NCBI GenBank assembly: GCA_002337085.1 | Contig: DDFH01000006.1 | Coordinates: forward strand, 959,098-1,023,097 | From: Hyphomonadaceae bacterium UBA1933 | Lineage (GTDB): Bacteria; Pseudomonadota; Alphaproteobacteria; Caulobacterales; Aquidulcibacteraceae | Direction: 5' to 3' | Length of the DNA stretch: 64,000 bases | Part shown: piece after piece, positions 17,037-26,073 of the stretch | How positions within the stretch are numbered: the stretch's first letter is position 1 | Layout: each line of letters begins with the position of its first letter | The notes under the pieces: generated by a model | What the model saw: only the letters and a program-made list of their open reading frames with translations | What the model was told of the DNA's origin: nothing | Database searches by the model: none | Made by a program: the position numbers and the translations under genes

Positions 17037-17783
17037 ATGAAGAATTTTAAAAATAAACTTGGTGTTATGGCTGCGGCATCTGTTTTAGCATCTGGTTTAA
17101 TTGCCGGAAGTGCTTTTGCCCAGACTGCAACTTGTTGCAATCAGCCAACACCAACCACAATGTTTATAAATGCTAATGCTGAAATTAAGCAAACCCCTGA
17201 TTTGGCAATTGTTTCTGGTGGTGTAATCACCCAAGCAAAAGATGCCAAAACCGCAATGGCGGACAATTCACGCGCCATGAATGCGGCAATTGCCGCCATT
17301 AAAGCAACTGGTATTGCCGATAAAGACATTCAAACCAGTGGTTTTGCCATCAGCCCGCAATATGTCTATGTTTCAAGCAAACCACCAATTATCAAAGGCT
17401 ATCAGGTTTCAAACACTGTAACAGTGCGGATTCACGATATGGCAAAAGTTGGCCCAGTGCTTGATTCCATGGTTGAAAAAGGCATGAATAATGTTTCCGG
17501 CCCAAATTTCACCATTGATGACCCAGACAAGGCACTTGATGGCGCACGGGTTGAGGCAATGAAAAAAGCACTCGCACGGGCTGATTTATATGCCAAATCT
17601 GCGGGAATGAAAATTAAACGCATCACTTCAATCAGTGAAAGCGGTAATTATGTTCCACAAGCCTATGCCCCTGCACCAATAATGGCAAAAATGTCTATGG
17701 ACGCTGCTGAAGCCGCACCAGTACAAGCCGGTGAGGTTTCAATGTCAGTAAATGTCAATGTTGGGTTTGAACTTGAAAAATAA
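17037..17783 (+). CDS. SIMPL-domain (DUF541) periplasmic protein
   Basis: The 248-residue protein has a Sec signal peptide (cleavage near AFAQ at about 26-29) and the SIMPL/DUF541 fold: a conserved start after the signal (NANAEIKQTPDLAIVSGGV), KDIQTSGFAISPQY, GYQVSNTVTVRIHD and a C-terminal VSMSVNVNVGFEL. The family includes E. coli YggE, implicated in oxidative stress protection. The ribosome site AGGAGG is strong. Fifty-nine bases before the Do-type protease gene, so co-transcription is possible and would suit an envelope-stress role. Confidence 0.88.
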   Translation: MKNFKNKLGVMAAASVLASGLIAGSAFAQTATCCNQPTPTTMFINANAEIKQTPDLAIVSGGVITQAKDAKTAMADNSRAMNAAIAAIKATGIADKDIQTSGFAISPQYVYVSSKPPIIKGYQVSNTVTVRIHDMAKVGPVLDSMVEKGMNNVSGPNFTIDDPDKALDGARVEAMKKALARADLYAKSAGMKIKRITSISESGNYVPQAYAPAPIMAKMSMDAAEAAPVQAGEVSMSVNVNVGFELEK

Positions 17784-17842
17784 TTCACTAAATAAATTTG
17801 AATTATTGGTTTAAAGAGAAACTTTAAACAGGTTCAAAGAAG

Positions 17843-19288
17843 ATGGCAAATAAAGGCGGAGCGGGTTCTATGATAGTGAAATTATTGGTCGCAGCAGGGA
17901 TGGGCGGTCTTGCCGCAATTGGTGTCCCGAAACTTCTAGATAATCAAAAGCCCGCTCAGTCAACCACATTGGTTGCCGATAATCAATCTTCACGTATTGT
18001 TCCGTCCACCAAAACCGATGCTATTATGTCTTATTCACCAGTGGTGAAAAAGGCATCGGGCGCGGTGGTGAATGTCTATGCCCAATCAATCCAAAAGGGT
18101 CGGGTTGCCCTTGACCCATTTTGGGGTTTGTTGAAAATTCCTGACAAGGCGCAGCAATCGCAAGGTTCAGGCGTTATTGTTCGCGATAATGGCGTGATTG
18201 TTACCAATAATCACGTTGTAGAAGGTGCGCAGCAATTGGTTGTGGTTTTGGGTGACCGCCGCGAATTTCCGGCCAAAGTAATTGTTACCGACCCCCGCAC
18301 CGATTTGGCGGTTTTAAAAATTGATACTGCTGGTGAAAAATTACCAACCCTAAACTTTGCCAATACCCAAAGCGCCCAAGTAGGGGATCAGGTTTTGGCA
18401 ATTGGTAATCCGTTCGGTGTCGGGCAAACCGTTACCGCAGGGATTATTTCGGCACTTGCCAGAACCGATGTCGGCATTACCGATTACTCGTTTTTCATTC
18501 AAACCGATGCCTCGATTAACCCTGGTAATTCGGGTGGTGCATTGGTTGATATGAATGGTAATTTGGTGGGCATTAATACGGCAATTTTCTCACAAAGTGG
18601 TTCATCTGCGGGTGTTGGTTTTGCCATTCCTGCGGAAATGGTGAAGCGCGTGGTTGATGGCGCGGTTTCCACTGGAAAAATTGTGCGTGCTTGGACTGGT
18701 ATTGGTGGTCAAACCGTTACTAACGACATGGCTAAAACCCTTAATTTACCAAAACCGTCTGGGGTTTTAATTACCGATATTTACCCCGACACTGCGGCGG
18801 CAAAGGCGGGTTTAAAACGTGGCGATGTTGTGGTTTCTTTAAGTGGAACTGCGGTCACGGATGCAAGCTCATTACGTTATTTGGCGGCAACCAAAGCACC
18901 AGGTGAAGATATTGTTTTTGAATATTATCGTGGTGGCAATAAACAAACCGTAACCGGAAAACTTACTGCCCCTGCGGGAAGCCGTGGTGATGAAAAACCA
19001 ATTACTGGCAAAAATAGCTTTGACGGTATCAAAATCGTTACGCTTTCGCCTGCTGTTGCCGATGATTTGGGCATTGATATGTTCCAAAAAGGCGTTGTTA
19101 TTACCAATGTTGACGGTAATTCAATTGCTGCACGCTCTGGCTTCCAAATTGGTGATGTAGTGCTTGAAATAAATAGTCAGCCTGTTACAAACGTCAAAGA
19201 CTTTGAAGGCAAACTTGGCTCTGGTCGTCAGGGGCAGGTAACCATTTTACGCAATGGTCAGGCGATTACGGCAGTTTTATTTTTGTGA
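17843..19288 (+). CDS. Do-type (HtrA/DegP-like) serine protease
   Basis: The 481-residue periplasmic protease/chaperone has an N-terminal membrane or signal segment (about 10-28). The trypsin-like domain carries the catalytic triad H124 (TNNHVVEG), D154 (RTDLAVL) and S230 (NPGNSGGAL). PDZ1 spans about 290-375 and PDZ2 about 395-478. It degrades or refolds damaged envelope proteins. The stop overlaps the rarA start by four bases (GTGA), so the two are translationally coupled. Confidence 0.94.
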   Translation: MANKGGAGSMIVKLLVAAGMGGLAAIGVPKLLDNQKPAQSTTLVADNQSSRIVPSTKTDAIMSYSPVVKKASGAVVNVYAQSIQKGRVALDPFWGLLKIPDKAQQSQGSGVIVRDNGVIVTNNHVVEGAQQLVVVLGDRREFPAKVIVTDPRTDLAVLKIDTAGEKLPTLNFANTQSAQVGDQVLAIGNPFGVGQTVTAGIISALARTDVGITDYSFFIQTDASINPGNSGGALVDMNGNLVGINTAIFSQSGSSAGVGFAIPAEMVKRVVDGAVSTGKIVRAWTGIGGQTVTNDMAKTLNLPKPSGVLITDIYPDTAAAKAGLKRGDVVVSLSGTAVTDASSLRYLAATKAPGEDIVFEYYRGGNKQTVTGKLTAPAGSRGDEKPITGKNSFDGIKIVTLSPAVADDLGIDMFQKGVVITNVDGNSIAARSGFQIGDVVLEINSQPVTNVKDFEGKLGSGRQGQVTILRNGQAITAVLFL

Positions 19289-20586
19289 GTGATTTATTCA
19301 GTACTGATGAAAAGCCAATGGCGGGCGGTGATTTTCGCCCGTTATCGGAAGTTTTGCGCCCCAAATCCATTGCCGAAGTTGTTGGGCAAGACCATCTTTT
19401 AAGTGATGATGCCCCATTGGGGCAAATGCTTTTGCAAAAGCGGCTTTCATCCCTAATCCTTTGGGGGCCAGCGGGGGTGGGTAAAACCACAATTGCGCGG
19501 CTTTTGGCGCAAACAACTGGTATGGAATTTTTGCCATTATCGGCGGTTTTTTCCGGCGTTGGCGATTTAAAAAAGGCATTTGAGCAGGCGGAAAAATATA
19601 AACAAATGGGGCGTAAAACCCTATTATTTGTTGATGAGATTCACCGTTTTAACCGCGCCCAACAAGATGGCTTCTTACCCTATGTCGAAAGTGGTTTGGT
19701 AACATTGGTGGGGGCAACCACCGAAAACCCTTCTTTCGAGCTTAATTCTGCGCTTTTATCACGCGCACGGGTATTTGTTTTAAATGCGCTTGATGAGGTC
19801 GCACTTAACCAATTGCTTGACCGTGCCGAAGTCCATTTTAATCAAGAAAATGCGTTTGAAAATGATGCGCGCGCCACATTAATCGCGCTTTGTGATGGGG
19901 ATGGGCGCTATTTATTAAATCTTGCGGGCGAAATTCTTGCACTTAATAAGGGTGATAAAATCACCGCTCCACAGGTTTTGAAATTCGCACAAAAAAAGCC
20001 GCAAGCCTATGATAAAAATAAGGATGAGCATTATAATCTAATTTCCGCCCTCCATAAATCTGTGCGGGCATCAGACCCCGATGCGGCATTATATTGGCTT
20101 GCACGGATGTTAAATGGTGGCGAAGACCCGATGTTTATTGCGCGTAGGGTAATTCGCATGGCATCCGAAGATATTGGACTTGCCGAACCCCATGCCTTGT
20201 CGGTTTGTATTGCCGCCAAAGAGGCATATCACCATTTAGGAACGCCCGAAGGCGAATTGGCATTGGCACAAGCGGTGGTGCATTTGGCGTGTAGCCCGAA
20301 ATCAAATGCCGTTTATACCGCGTTTAAATCCGCACAGGTTTTAGCAAAACAAACCCAAAATGAAATGCCACCCAAACACTTCCTAAATGCCCCAACCAAA
20401 ATGATGAAAGAATTGGGTTATGGCAAGGACTACCAATACGACCCCGATGTTGTGGGCGGGGTTTCGGGTCTTTCTGGCTTCCCCGAACGCATGGGGCAAC
20501 CCAAACTTTACGCGCCCAAAGACACAGGCGCAGAGGCGCGGATATTACCCAAACTAGAAGCCTGGCGCAAATTACGCGGGGGATAG
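19285..20586 (+). CDS. rarA: Replication-associated recombination protein A (AAA ATPase)
   Basis: RarA/MgsA acts at stalled replication forks with SSB. The 433-residue protein has AAA+ Walker A GPAGVGKTT at 61-69, Walker B FVDEIHRF (DEIH 117-120), sensor GATTENPSFELN, and the MgsA C-terminal tetramerisation region (DEHYNLISALHKSVRASDPDAAL onward). The GTG start at 19285 overlaps the protease stop, a coupling often seen for this pair in alphaproteobacteria. Confidence 0.96.
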   Translation: MSDLFSTDEKPMAGGDFRPLSEVLRPKSIAEVVGQDHLLSDDAPLGQMLLQKRLSSLILWGPAGVGKTTIARLLAQTTGMEFLPLSAVFSGVGDLKKAFEQAEKYKQMGRKTLLFVDEIHRFNRAQQDGFLPYVESGLVTLVGATTENPSFELNSALLSRARVFVLNALDEVALNQLLDRAEVHFNQENAFENDARATLIALCDGDGRYLLNLAGEILALNKGDKITAPQVLKFAQKKPQAYDKNKDEHYNLISALHKSVRASDPDAALYWLARMLNGGEDPMFIARRVIRMASEDIGLAEPHALSVCIAAKEAYHHLGTPEGELALAQAVVHLACSPKSNAVYTAFKSAQVLAKQTQNEMPPKHFLNAPTKMMKELGYGKDYQYDPDVVGGVSGLSGFPERMGQPKLYAPKDTGAEARILPKLEAWRKLRGG

Positions 20587-20610
20587 GTTTTTTTGCTATT
20601 TTTCTTAAAT

Positions 20611-20691
20611 TGTCATCCCGCATTAATTGCGGGATCTTTTTATGAATAAAGTAGTTTATAAATTAGACCCCGCAACGAGTGCGGGGTGACA
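20611..20691. repeat. Short palindromic element (REP pair)
   Basis: The outer ends TGTCATCCCGCA (from 20611) and TGCGGGGTGACA (to 20691) are inverted repeats matching at 11 of 12 positions. Each end is itself a hairpin: ATCCCGCA/TGCGGGAT at 20615-20635 followed by TTTT, and ACCCCGCA/TGCGGGGT at 20667-20687. The first could terminate rarA. The GTCATCCCGC form is common between genes in many proteobacteria. It is part of the 828-base spacer 20587-21414, which contains repeats and no convincing gene. Confidence 0.7.
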
Positions 20692-20762
20692 GCTTTAATT
20701 ATTAATCCTTAATCCGCAACTTTGAAAAAAGTAAAATTAAAATCATTTTAGTAACAATCTCC

Positions 20763-20819
20763 TTGCTTCCCCCGTTGCCAAGGAAGCTGTCGCGTAGCGA
20801 CTGAAGGGGGTTGGCGACG
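20763..20819 (+). repeat. CTTCCC-type REP element, copy a
   Basis: The unit reads GCTTCCCCCGTTGCCAAG, GAAGCTGTC, a small hairpin GTCGCGTAGCGAC and then TGAAGGGGGTTGG. The outer CTTCCCCC pairs with the closing GGGGG region. A diverged second copy on the same strand is at 20924-20976, a reverse copy at 20859-20907, and two more at 60093-60221. Confidence 0.6.
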
Positions 20820-20858
20820 TTTAACTACCCGAAAATTTATTTATAAAATCACCGCCGC

Positions 20859-20907
20859 CGACCCCACCCCGTGTGCTTCGCACCCGACCCTCCCGCAAGG
20901 GGAGGGT
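20859..20907 (-). repeat. CTTCCC-type REP element, copy b (reverse)
   Basis: On the minus strand this reads CCCTCCCCTTGCGGGAGGGT, then an arm GTGCGAAGCAC, then GGGGTGGGGT. It has the same layout as the 20763 copy (GC hairpin, small variable hairpin, G-rich tail) in opposite orientation. Confidence 0.55.
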
Positions 20908-20923
20908 AAAGTTTGTTACTCTT

Positions 20924-20976
20924 TGCTTCCCTTGTTGCCAAGGAAGCCGTTGCATAGTGGGTGAATGGCGTGGCGG
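20924..20976 (+). repeat. CTTCCC-type REP element, copy c (decayed)
   Basis: It matches copy a over TTGCTTCCC, TTGCCAAGGAAGC and TGAA, but its inner hairpin is disrupted (CGTTGCATAGTGGG). It looks like a decayed copy of the 20763 element in the same orientation. Confidence 0.5.
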
Positions 20977-21311
20977 TGGCGCAAAATTTGAAATAAAAAT
21001 CAATAATAACAATGTGATGGTTTAATTTATATCATGTCCCATTTTATGTATGGTGCGAGATTATGGAAATTGTTTCCCTATCCCCAATCTACAAAACCCC
21101 TTTATAATAACGCCTTTAACAAAACTTGCGACAAAAAGAATGATAGCGTTTGATAGCATTTCACAGCGATTTTTTGGGGGGTGATTTTATGGAAATTGGG
21201 CGGTGTTTATTTGTTTTATATGGAATTTTATTAAATCAAAATGCTATCATTAATAAATTAAGGGATGTGGTGAATGTTATTTGCTTTATCATCTTGTTTC
21301 ATAAAATCATT

Positions 21312-21352
21312 AGATGCCGGACATTTTTCTTGCAGAAAAATTCCGGTATGAC
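21312..21352. repeat. Half copy of the CCGG nested-palindrome element
   Basis: AGATGCCGGACATTTTT and AAAAATTCCGGTATGACA face each other as an imperfect hairpin. The same two blocks form the right half of the 61777-61869 element, so this appears to be a truncated family member in the recG upstream region. Confidence 0.65.
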
Positions 21353-21414
21353 AAAACCCGTAATTCGTAATCGTCCTCCTTGCCCTTTTTTCAATATCAA
21401 TATAATCTTGTGAA

Positions 21415-23472
21415 ATGCGTCCAAGCTTTTTAAATCCCATGTTTTTGCCTGTTGTCCGTATTAATGGTGTGGGGCCAAAAACTGCGCCTTTAATTGAAAA
21501 GGCAATTGGTGGGGATTTGGTAAAGGATGCGGCATTGCATTTGCCGTTTCGTTATCTTGATCGCAGGTTTAATTCCAAAATTGCCGATGCCAAAAATGGC
21601 ACAAATGCGAATTTTGAGGTTTTTGTTGATGCCCATGAGCCGGCGGTAAAAAACCGCCCGTACCGCGTGCGGGTTTCGGATGATACTGGTTTTTTAACGC
21701 TCGTATTTTTTAACCCCAATCCGAAATATTTGTCTTCACGTCTGCCAACTGGCGCAACCCGCATTATTACGGGTGAGGTGATTGAAAGATATAATGAAAA
21801 ACAAATGATGCACCCTTCGCGTATTCTCGATTTGGATAGTGATGAGTTGAATGTGCATTTTGAACCAGTTTACGCCAATGTTGCGGGGCTTTCGCAAAAA
21901 ACTTTGGGTAAAATTTGTAAAGAGGCGGCGCGCCCTGCCGCCGATTTTCCTGATTGGTTGTCAGATGATATTAAATTCCAATATGGCTGGCAAAGTTTTG
22001 GGCAGGCGTTGCAAACCGCGCACAACCCATTACATGAAAGCGATATTTTACCAGATGCCAAATCGCGCGAACGTCTTGCCTTTGATGAGTTTTTGGCACG
22101 TCAATTAACCCTGCAAATCGCCAATAATGCCCGCAATAATGATATTGCCGAGCCTTTGATTGGTGATGGCAGATTGACCAAGGCATTGATTGCCAAAACA
22201 GGCTATATCCCAACCAATGCACAGGCGCGGGCTTTTAATGATGTTGCGACCGATTTGGCGCGTACCCGCCCGATGCTTCGGCTTTTGCAAGGTGATGTTG
22301 GGGCGGGCAAGACATTGGTGGCGGCGTGGGGTTGCGTTAAGGCGTGTGAGGCAAAGATGCAATCGGCATTTATGGCCCCCACCGAAATATTGGCGATACA
22401 ACATTATAATTCACTTAGCCCAATATTTGCAGAAATTGGTATCAAATCGGCACTTTTAAACGGAAAAGTAAAAGGTGCGGCGCGCCGTGAAATTTTGGAA
22501 CAATTGGAGGCGGGGGAAATTAATGTTCTGTTCGGCACACATGCCTTGTTTCAAGAAAAAGTAATTTTCAAACACCTTGCCTTTGTTGTGATTGATGAAC
22601 AGCACCGTTTTGGCGTTAATGCACGGCGCGCCCTTTTGCAAAAGGGGCGGATGCCGCATTTATTGTCAATGTCGGCAACCCCAATTCCGCGCACACTTTC
22701 GATGGCGCTTTATGGCGATATGGACACAAGTATTTTGGATGAAAAGCCAAAAGGGCGCGAACCCATTGAAACCCGCGCCATGCCAATGGATAAATTAGGC
22801 GAATTAGAGGCGGCCGTTAGGCGCGCCATTCAAAATGATGACCGTGTCTATTGGATTTGCCCGTTGGTTGAAGAAAGTGAAAACCTTGATGTTACCAACG
22901 TTCTGGACCGCTTCAATCACTTAAAGGCACTATTTGGAGATAAAGTCGCGCTTATACATGGTCGCCTAAAATCCGCCGAAAAAGATGCGGCAATGGAACG
23001 TTTCAGGACTGGGGATGCCAAAATTCTGGTTGCAACCACGGTGATTGAGGTTGGGGTCGATGTCAAAGAGGCAAGTATTATAATTATTGAACATTCCGAA
23101 CGTTTCGGCCTGGCACAATTGCACCAATTGCGCGGGCGGGTAGGGCGCGGCGATAAAAAGAGCCATTGTTTATTGCTTTATCAATCACCACTTGGTGAAA
23201 CTGCCAAAAGCCGGATTGAAACCCTGCGGGCGACCAATGACGGCTTTGTCATTGCCGAAAATGATTTTGAATTGCGCGGTGGTGGTGATTTATTGGGTTT
23301 AAAACAAACAGGGCTCCCGAATTTTAAAATTGCCGATATTGCAATTCACAAGGATATTCTACCAATTGCTAGAAGCTATGCCAAAGAGATGCTTAAGGAT
23401 GAAAATGCCAAGGATATGATTGACGGTATCATCCAACTTTTTGATTTGAATGATGCGGTGCATGCCGACTAG
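21415..23472 (+). CDS. recG: ATP-dependent DNA helicase RecG
   Basis: The 685-residue branched-DNA helicase reverses stalled forks and processes Holliday junctions. The N-terminal wedge/OB region (VGPKTAPLIEKAIGG, about 60-165) precedes Walker A GDVGAGKT at 293-300, the DEQH box at 394-397, SATPIPRTL, VATTVIEVGVDV and the motif VI region QLHQLRGRVGRG. The opening MRPSFLNPMFLPV matches the usual alphaproteobacterial RecG start, supporting ATG 21415. It follows a repeat-filled spacer and has no same-strand partner. Confidence 0.97.
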   Translation: MRPSFLNPMFLPVVRINGVGPKTAPLIEKAIGGDLVKDAALHLPFRYLDRRFNSKIADAKNGTNANFEVFVDAHEPAVKNRPYRVRVSDDTGFLTLVFFNPNPKYLSSRLPTGATRIITGEVIERYNEKQMMHPSRILDLDSDELNVHFEPVYANVAGLSQKTLGKICKEAARPAADFPDWLSDDIKFQYGWQSFGQALQTAHNPLHESDILPDAKSRERLAFDEFLARQLTLQIANNARNNDIAEPLIGDGRLTKALIAKTGYIPTNAQARAFNDVATDLARTRPMLRLLQGDVGAGKTLVAAWGCVKACEAKMQSAFMAPTEILAIQHYNSLSPIFAEIGIKSALLNGKVKGAARREILEQLEAGEINVLFGTHALFQEKVIFKHLAFVVIDEQHRFGVNARRALLQKGRMPHLLSMSATPIPRTLSMALYGDMDTSILDEKPKGREPIETRAMPMDKLGELEAAVRRAIQNDDRVYWICPLVEESENLDVTNVLDRFNHLKALFGDKVALIHGRLKSAEKDAAMERFRTGDAKILVATTVIEVGVDVKEASIIIIEHSERFGLAQLHQLRGRVGRGDKKSHCLLLYQSPLGETAKSRIETLRATNDGFVIAENDFELRGGGDLLGLKQTGLPNFKIADIAIHKDILPIARSYAKEMLKDENAKDMIDGIIQLFDLNDAVHAD

Positions 23473-23488
23473 ATTTTAGGCCAATTAA

Positions 23489-24436
23489 TTATTTTGCGGC
23501 ACACATTTCTTTGCTGGCTTCGTCATATAAAAGCGTGACGCTACATTCACCTGTTATATCTGAAAGAACTGCTTCGACCTTGCCATCCTTATCTGAACAG
23601 CCTTTCTTAATGCCATTTGGGTGATGAAGCTCATAGGCTTGGTTAGCATAAACATTACCTGTGGCCGAAGTTATTTTAAATGGGCCACATTTGCATCGTT
23701 CACCAACAAGGCCTTTGCATGAAGAACCTTTTGGCGCATCCATCAATTGAAAGAGTTTTAAGTCACGCGGATCTTTTGAAAAAATCACGGAAATTTCTTT
23801 GGTTTTTTTTAAATTAAGCTTCCATTCAAGTGCAACCATGCCGTCGCCCAATTCTGTGGTCTTGTCGGCATTATGCTTTAAAATCCATTCTTTTGGTAAT
23901 TCAACACGGGTTAGTAATTTGAATTTATTGATATAGTTTTTGGTAAGTTGTTTGTAAAAGGGGTCTTTGTTATCTTCCTTATCAAACCCTTGAACCACAG
24001 AATATATTTGATAGGCATCATTTGATAATTGATTATATTCTGTAAGGCGTAAAAAGCTTGGGATTTCGTCTTCCCCTCTTCCGCTTAAAAGTTTTGTATC
24101 CCATAATTTATCAAGGCTTGTGTCTTCGTGCCATTTTATGTGATAGGTATCGGGGGCGGTATTATAAATATCGCTTAGGTAATCTTTTTGTTTTAAATTT
24201 TCAAAAGATTGTTTGCGATATTCATCTATATCAAATTTATCACCTTTTTCTTGGTATATGCTTTTGATAAAGCCTTCGAGGTTATTGAATTCACCTTCAT
24301 AGGTGGCGCTAATTTGCCCGTCTTTGTTGATTTTGACGATTTCTGCAACCTTTTGCGGGGCATAGGCGATGCAGCCGGCAACAAAGGCAATTAATAAGAG
24401 CAAAAATGGTGTGATTGCGCGCAAGGATTTGGGCAT
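23489..24436 (-). CDS. Putative lipoprotein of unknown function
   Basis: The protein has about 315 residues. ATG 24436 is preferred because AGG lies seven bases upstream and the product then opens directly with a signal peptide (MPKSLRAITPFLLLLIAFVAGC) ending in a lipobox V-A-G-C. A TTG at 24475 would add 13 residues. The body is charged and soluble-looking. A C-terminal Cys-rich stretch (SSCKGLVGERCKCGPF, KKGCSDKDG, GECSVTLLYD, EMCAAK) suggests disulfides. No family recognised. It converges with recG. Confidence 0.65.
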   Translation of the reverse strand: MPKSLRAITPFLLLLIAFVAGCIAYAPQKVAEIVKINKDGQISATYEGEFNNLEGFIKSIYQEKGDKFDIDEYRKQSFENLKQKDYLSDIYNTAPDTYHIKWHEDTSLDKLWDTKLLSGRGEDEIPSFLRLTEYNQLSNDAYQIYSVVQGFDKEDNKDPFYKQLTKNYINKFKLLTRVELPKEWILKHNADKTTELGDGMVALEWKLNLKKTKEISVIFSKDPRDLKLFQLMDAPKGSSCKGLVGERCKCGPFKITSATGNVYANQAYELHHPNGIKKGCSDKDGKVEAVLSDITGECSVTLLYDEASKEMCAAK

Positions 24437-24494
24437 TAAAGAACCTAATGAAATAATAAATTCTTTTATGCCCAATTACCCAATTAATAAAGTG

Positions 24495-25073
24495 CTATAT
24501 TTTAGTAACAATCCAAAAGCCAAGAACAATAATCACGGCAAATGCACCAGTAACCCAATAAAGCTGTTTTTCAATAAATGGCTCAATACTTGGGCCAAAT
24601 TTTGCCCCTGCCCAAGCCACTAGGAAAAAGCGTGCGGCACGGGTGATTGCCGATGCCAAAACAAAAATCCCAAAGTTAAAATGCGCAAGCCCAGAAGCAA
24701 TTGTCACAAGTTTAAACGGAATAGGGGTCAAACCTTTTATCAAGATAATCAATGCGCCCCATTTTTGGTATTGTTCCTGAAAATGCACTAATTTATCGTC
24801 ATAATGATAAAAGTGCATCAATGGTTTGCCGATAGATTCCATCAAAAACATGCCAATTGCGTAACCAAAACAACCACCCAATACCGAGAAAATCGTTGCG
24901 ATTATTGCCGTGCGTACCCAGCGTTCAGGACGCATGGTGGACATTGGCAAAATCATAATATCGACCGGAATTGGAAAGAACGAAGCCTCGGCAAATGAAA
25001 CCATTGCCAAAGTCGGGTCAGCCTTAGTAGAGGCTGCAAGTTCGCGTAATTTTTGATATGTCTTTTTAAGCAT
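24495..25073 (-). CDS. YqaA-type membrane protein (DedA/SNARE-associated family)
   Basis: The 192-residue inner-membrane protein has hydrophobic segments at about 20-45, 52-75, 105-130, 133-155 and 168-188. FAEASFFPIPVDIMILPM and IKGLTPIPFKLVTIASG are the re-entrant Pro-rich motifs of the VTT/DedA fold, which is linked to lipid scrambling or transport and membrane homeostasis. This is the YqaA branch. It has its own promoter region containing a nested hairpin at 25138-25195. Confidence 0.85.
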   Translation of the reverse strand: MLKKTYQKLRELAASTKADPTLAMVSFAEASFFPIPVDIMILPMSTMRPERWVRTAIIATIFSVLGGCFGYAIGMFLMESIGKPLMHFYHYDDKLVHFQEQYQKWGALIILIKGLTPIPFKLVTIASGLAHFNFGIFVLASAITRAARFFLVAWAGAKFGPSIEPFIEKQLYWVTGAFAVIIVLGFWIVTKI

Positions 25074-25137
25074 GCCGTGCCTTTAAAGAGTTTTCATGAA
25101 ATTTTGAATAAGTATTTGCATATTGGTTTGTCGATTG

Positions 25138-25195
25138 CGTGAGGTTGCAAAGATAAAGGCCATTAGTGTTATAAAACTAATCACCCCACCTCACG
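25138..25195. other. Nested inverted repeats upstream of the yqaA-like gene
   Basis: CGTGAGGT at 25138-25145 pairs with ACCTCACG at 25188-25195, enclosing ATTAGT (25162-25167) and ACTAAT (25176-25181). It lies downstream of the 25227-25655 gene and before the yqaA-like gene, both on the minus strand. It may be a structured leader, a terminator without a T tract, or a regulator site. Confidence 0.4.
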
Positions 25196-25226
25196 AATTA
25201 TCTTTCAAATAATATTTTAAATTAAA

Positions 25227-25655
25227 CTACCCCGGAATTTTGGACCAGATCACATCATTTATCATATTGCTGCTAAGGCGACCTTGTTCTTGTAAAGAAT
25301 GAAAGGCCCCCAAAATGGTCAAATCAGTATTTGCAAGGCGATAACCAATTTGCGATGGTGATTTTACCTTTGGCGTAGTTGCGATAAAAACAGCCGCATT
25401 TGCCTTTGACTTTGAATTTAAAATCCATGCCAATGCTGCCGCCTTTTCAGGCTGATTTATATGAAAGTTGGGGTCAAGAACAAAGGCATTTTGTAATGCC
25501 AGGATTATGTCGCCAAGTCCGGATTTGTTTATTAATTGATGGGGCACGCCCGCTTTGTCAAGCAATTCGATGCCGCCTGCGATTTTTAAAATTCTGTCGT
25601 TCAGCAAGAATAGCAAGAAAATCTCCCAGTGATTAGAAAAGCAATGTATCAGCAA
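25227..25655 (-). CDS. Small conserved-looking protein, unknown
   Basis: The protein is up to 142 residues. The start is unsettled: ATG 25655 has no ribosome site, while a TTG at 25616 sits seven bases after GGGAG and would give 129 residues. The sequence (LLDKAGVPHQLINKSGLGDI, EKAAALAWILNSKSKANAAVF, SQIGYRLANTDLTILGAFHSL) looks soluble and mixed alpha/beta. It follows the DUF1491 gene by 15 bases and is likely co-transcribed. I do not recognise the family. Confidence 0.6.
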   Translation of the reverse strand: MLIHCFSNHWEIFLLFLLNDRILKIAGGIELLDKAGVPHQLINKSGLGDIILALQNAFVLDPNFHINQPEKAAALAWILNSKSKANAAVFIATTPKVKSPSQIGYRLANTDLTILGAFHSLQEQGRLSSNMINDVIWSKIPG

Positions 25656-25670
25656 ACAGTAAAGATTTAA

Positions 25671-26027
25671 TTATTCAACGGTTTCCGTGAGAAAATGCCG
25701 CAGTTGCTTGTCATCGATTTCAACAACCCATACATCGCGATCTTGTTTTATTCGCTTTTCTATATACTCATCGGTAAGTTGTTCTGCCATACGGCAATCA
25801 ATTTCGCCTTTAAGAACGGTTTGCGAAATATCAACAAATATTAAATCGCCATCCATATTGCGTGATTGAATTAGAATACGAGGGATTTCCCGAAAGCTAA
25901 TAATTTTTATGATTATGCTGCCGGCATCTTCATCACCCTTGTGAACAATATAACCAGATGCACCCGCAGCATGGGCGCGCGCCAAAAGGGCATCAATCCA
26001 AAATCTAATTTTTATATTGCGCATCAT
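25671..26027 (-). CDS. DUF1491 family protein
   Basis: The 118-residue protein is of the alphaproteobacterial DUF1491 family: an opening RFWIDALLARAHAAGASGYIVHKGDEDAGSI (aligned here in pieces), then DEYIEKRIKQDRDVWVVEID near the C-terminus. Its biochemical role is unknown. It is divergent from the secreted protein gene that starts at 26074 and is probably the first gene of a two-gene operon with 25227-25655. Confidence 0.82.
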   Translation of the reverse strand: MMRNIKIRFWIDALLARAHAAGASGYIVHKGDEDAGSIIIKIISFREIPRILIQSRNMDGDLIFVDISQTVLKGEIDCRMAEQLTDEYIEKRIKQDRDVWVVEIDDKQLRHFLTETVE

Positions 26028-26073
26028 TGAATTATTTTACTTCAAATTAAAAGAATTTTGCCAAGACAATTAT

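Noticed and set aside
21150..21413. Possible 87-residue gene before recG
   Set aside because: It runs through a repeat half copy, has unusual composition and would end just before recG; it looks like a chance frame in the spacer.
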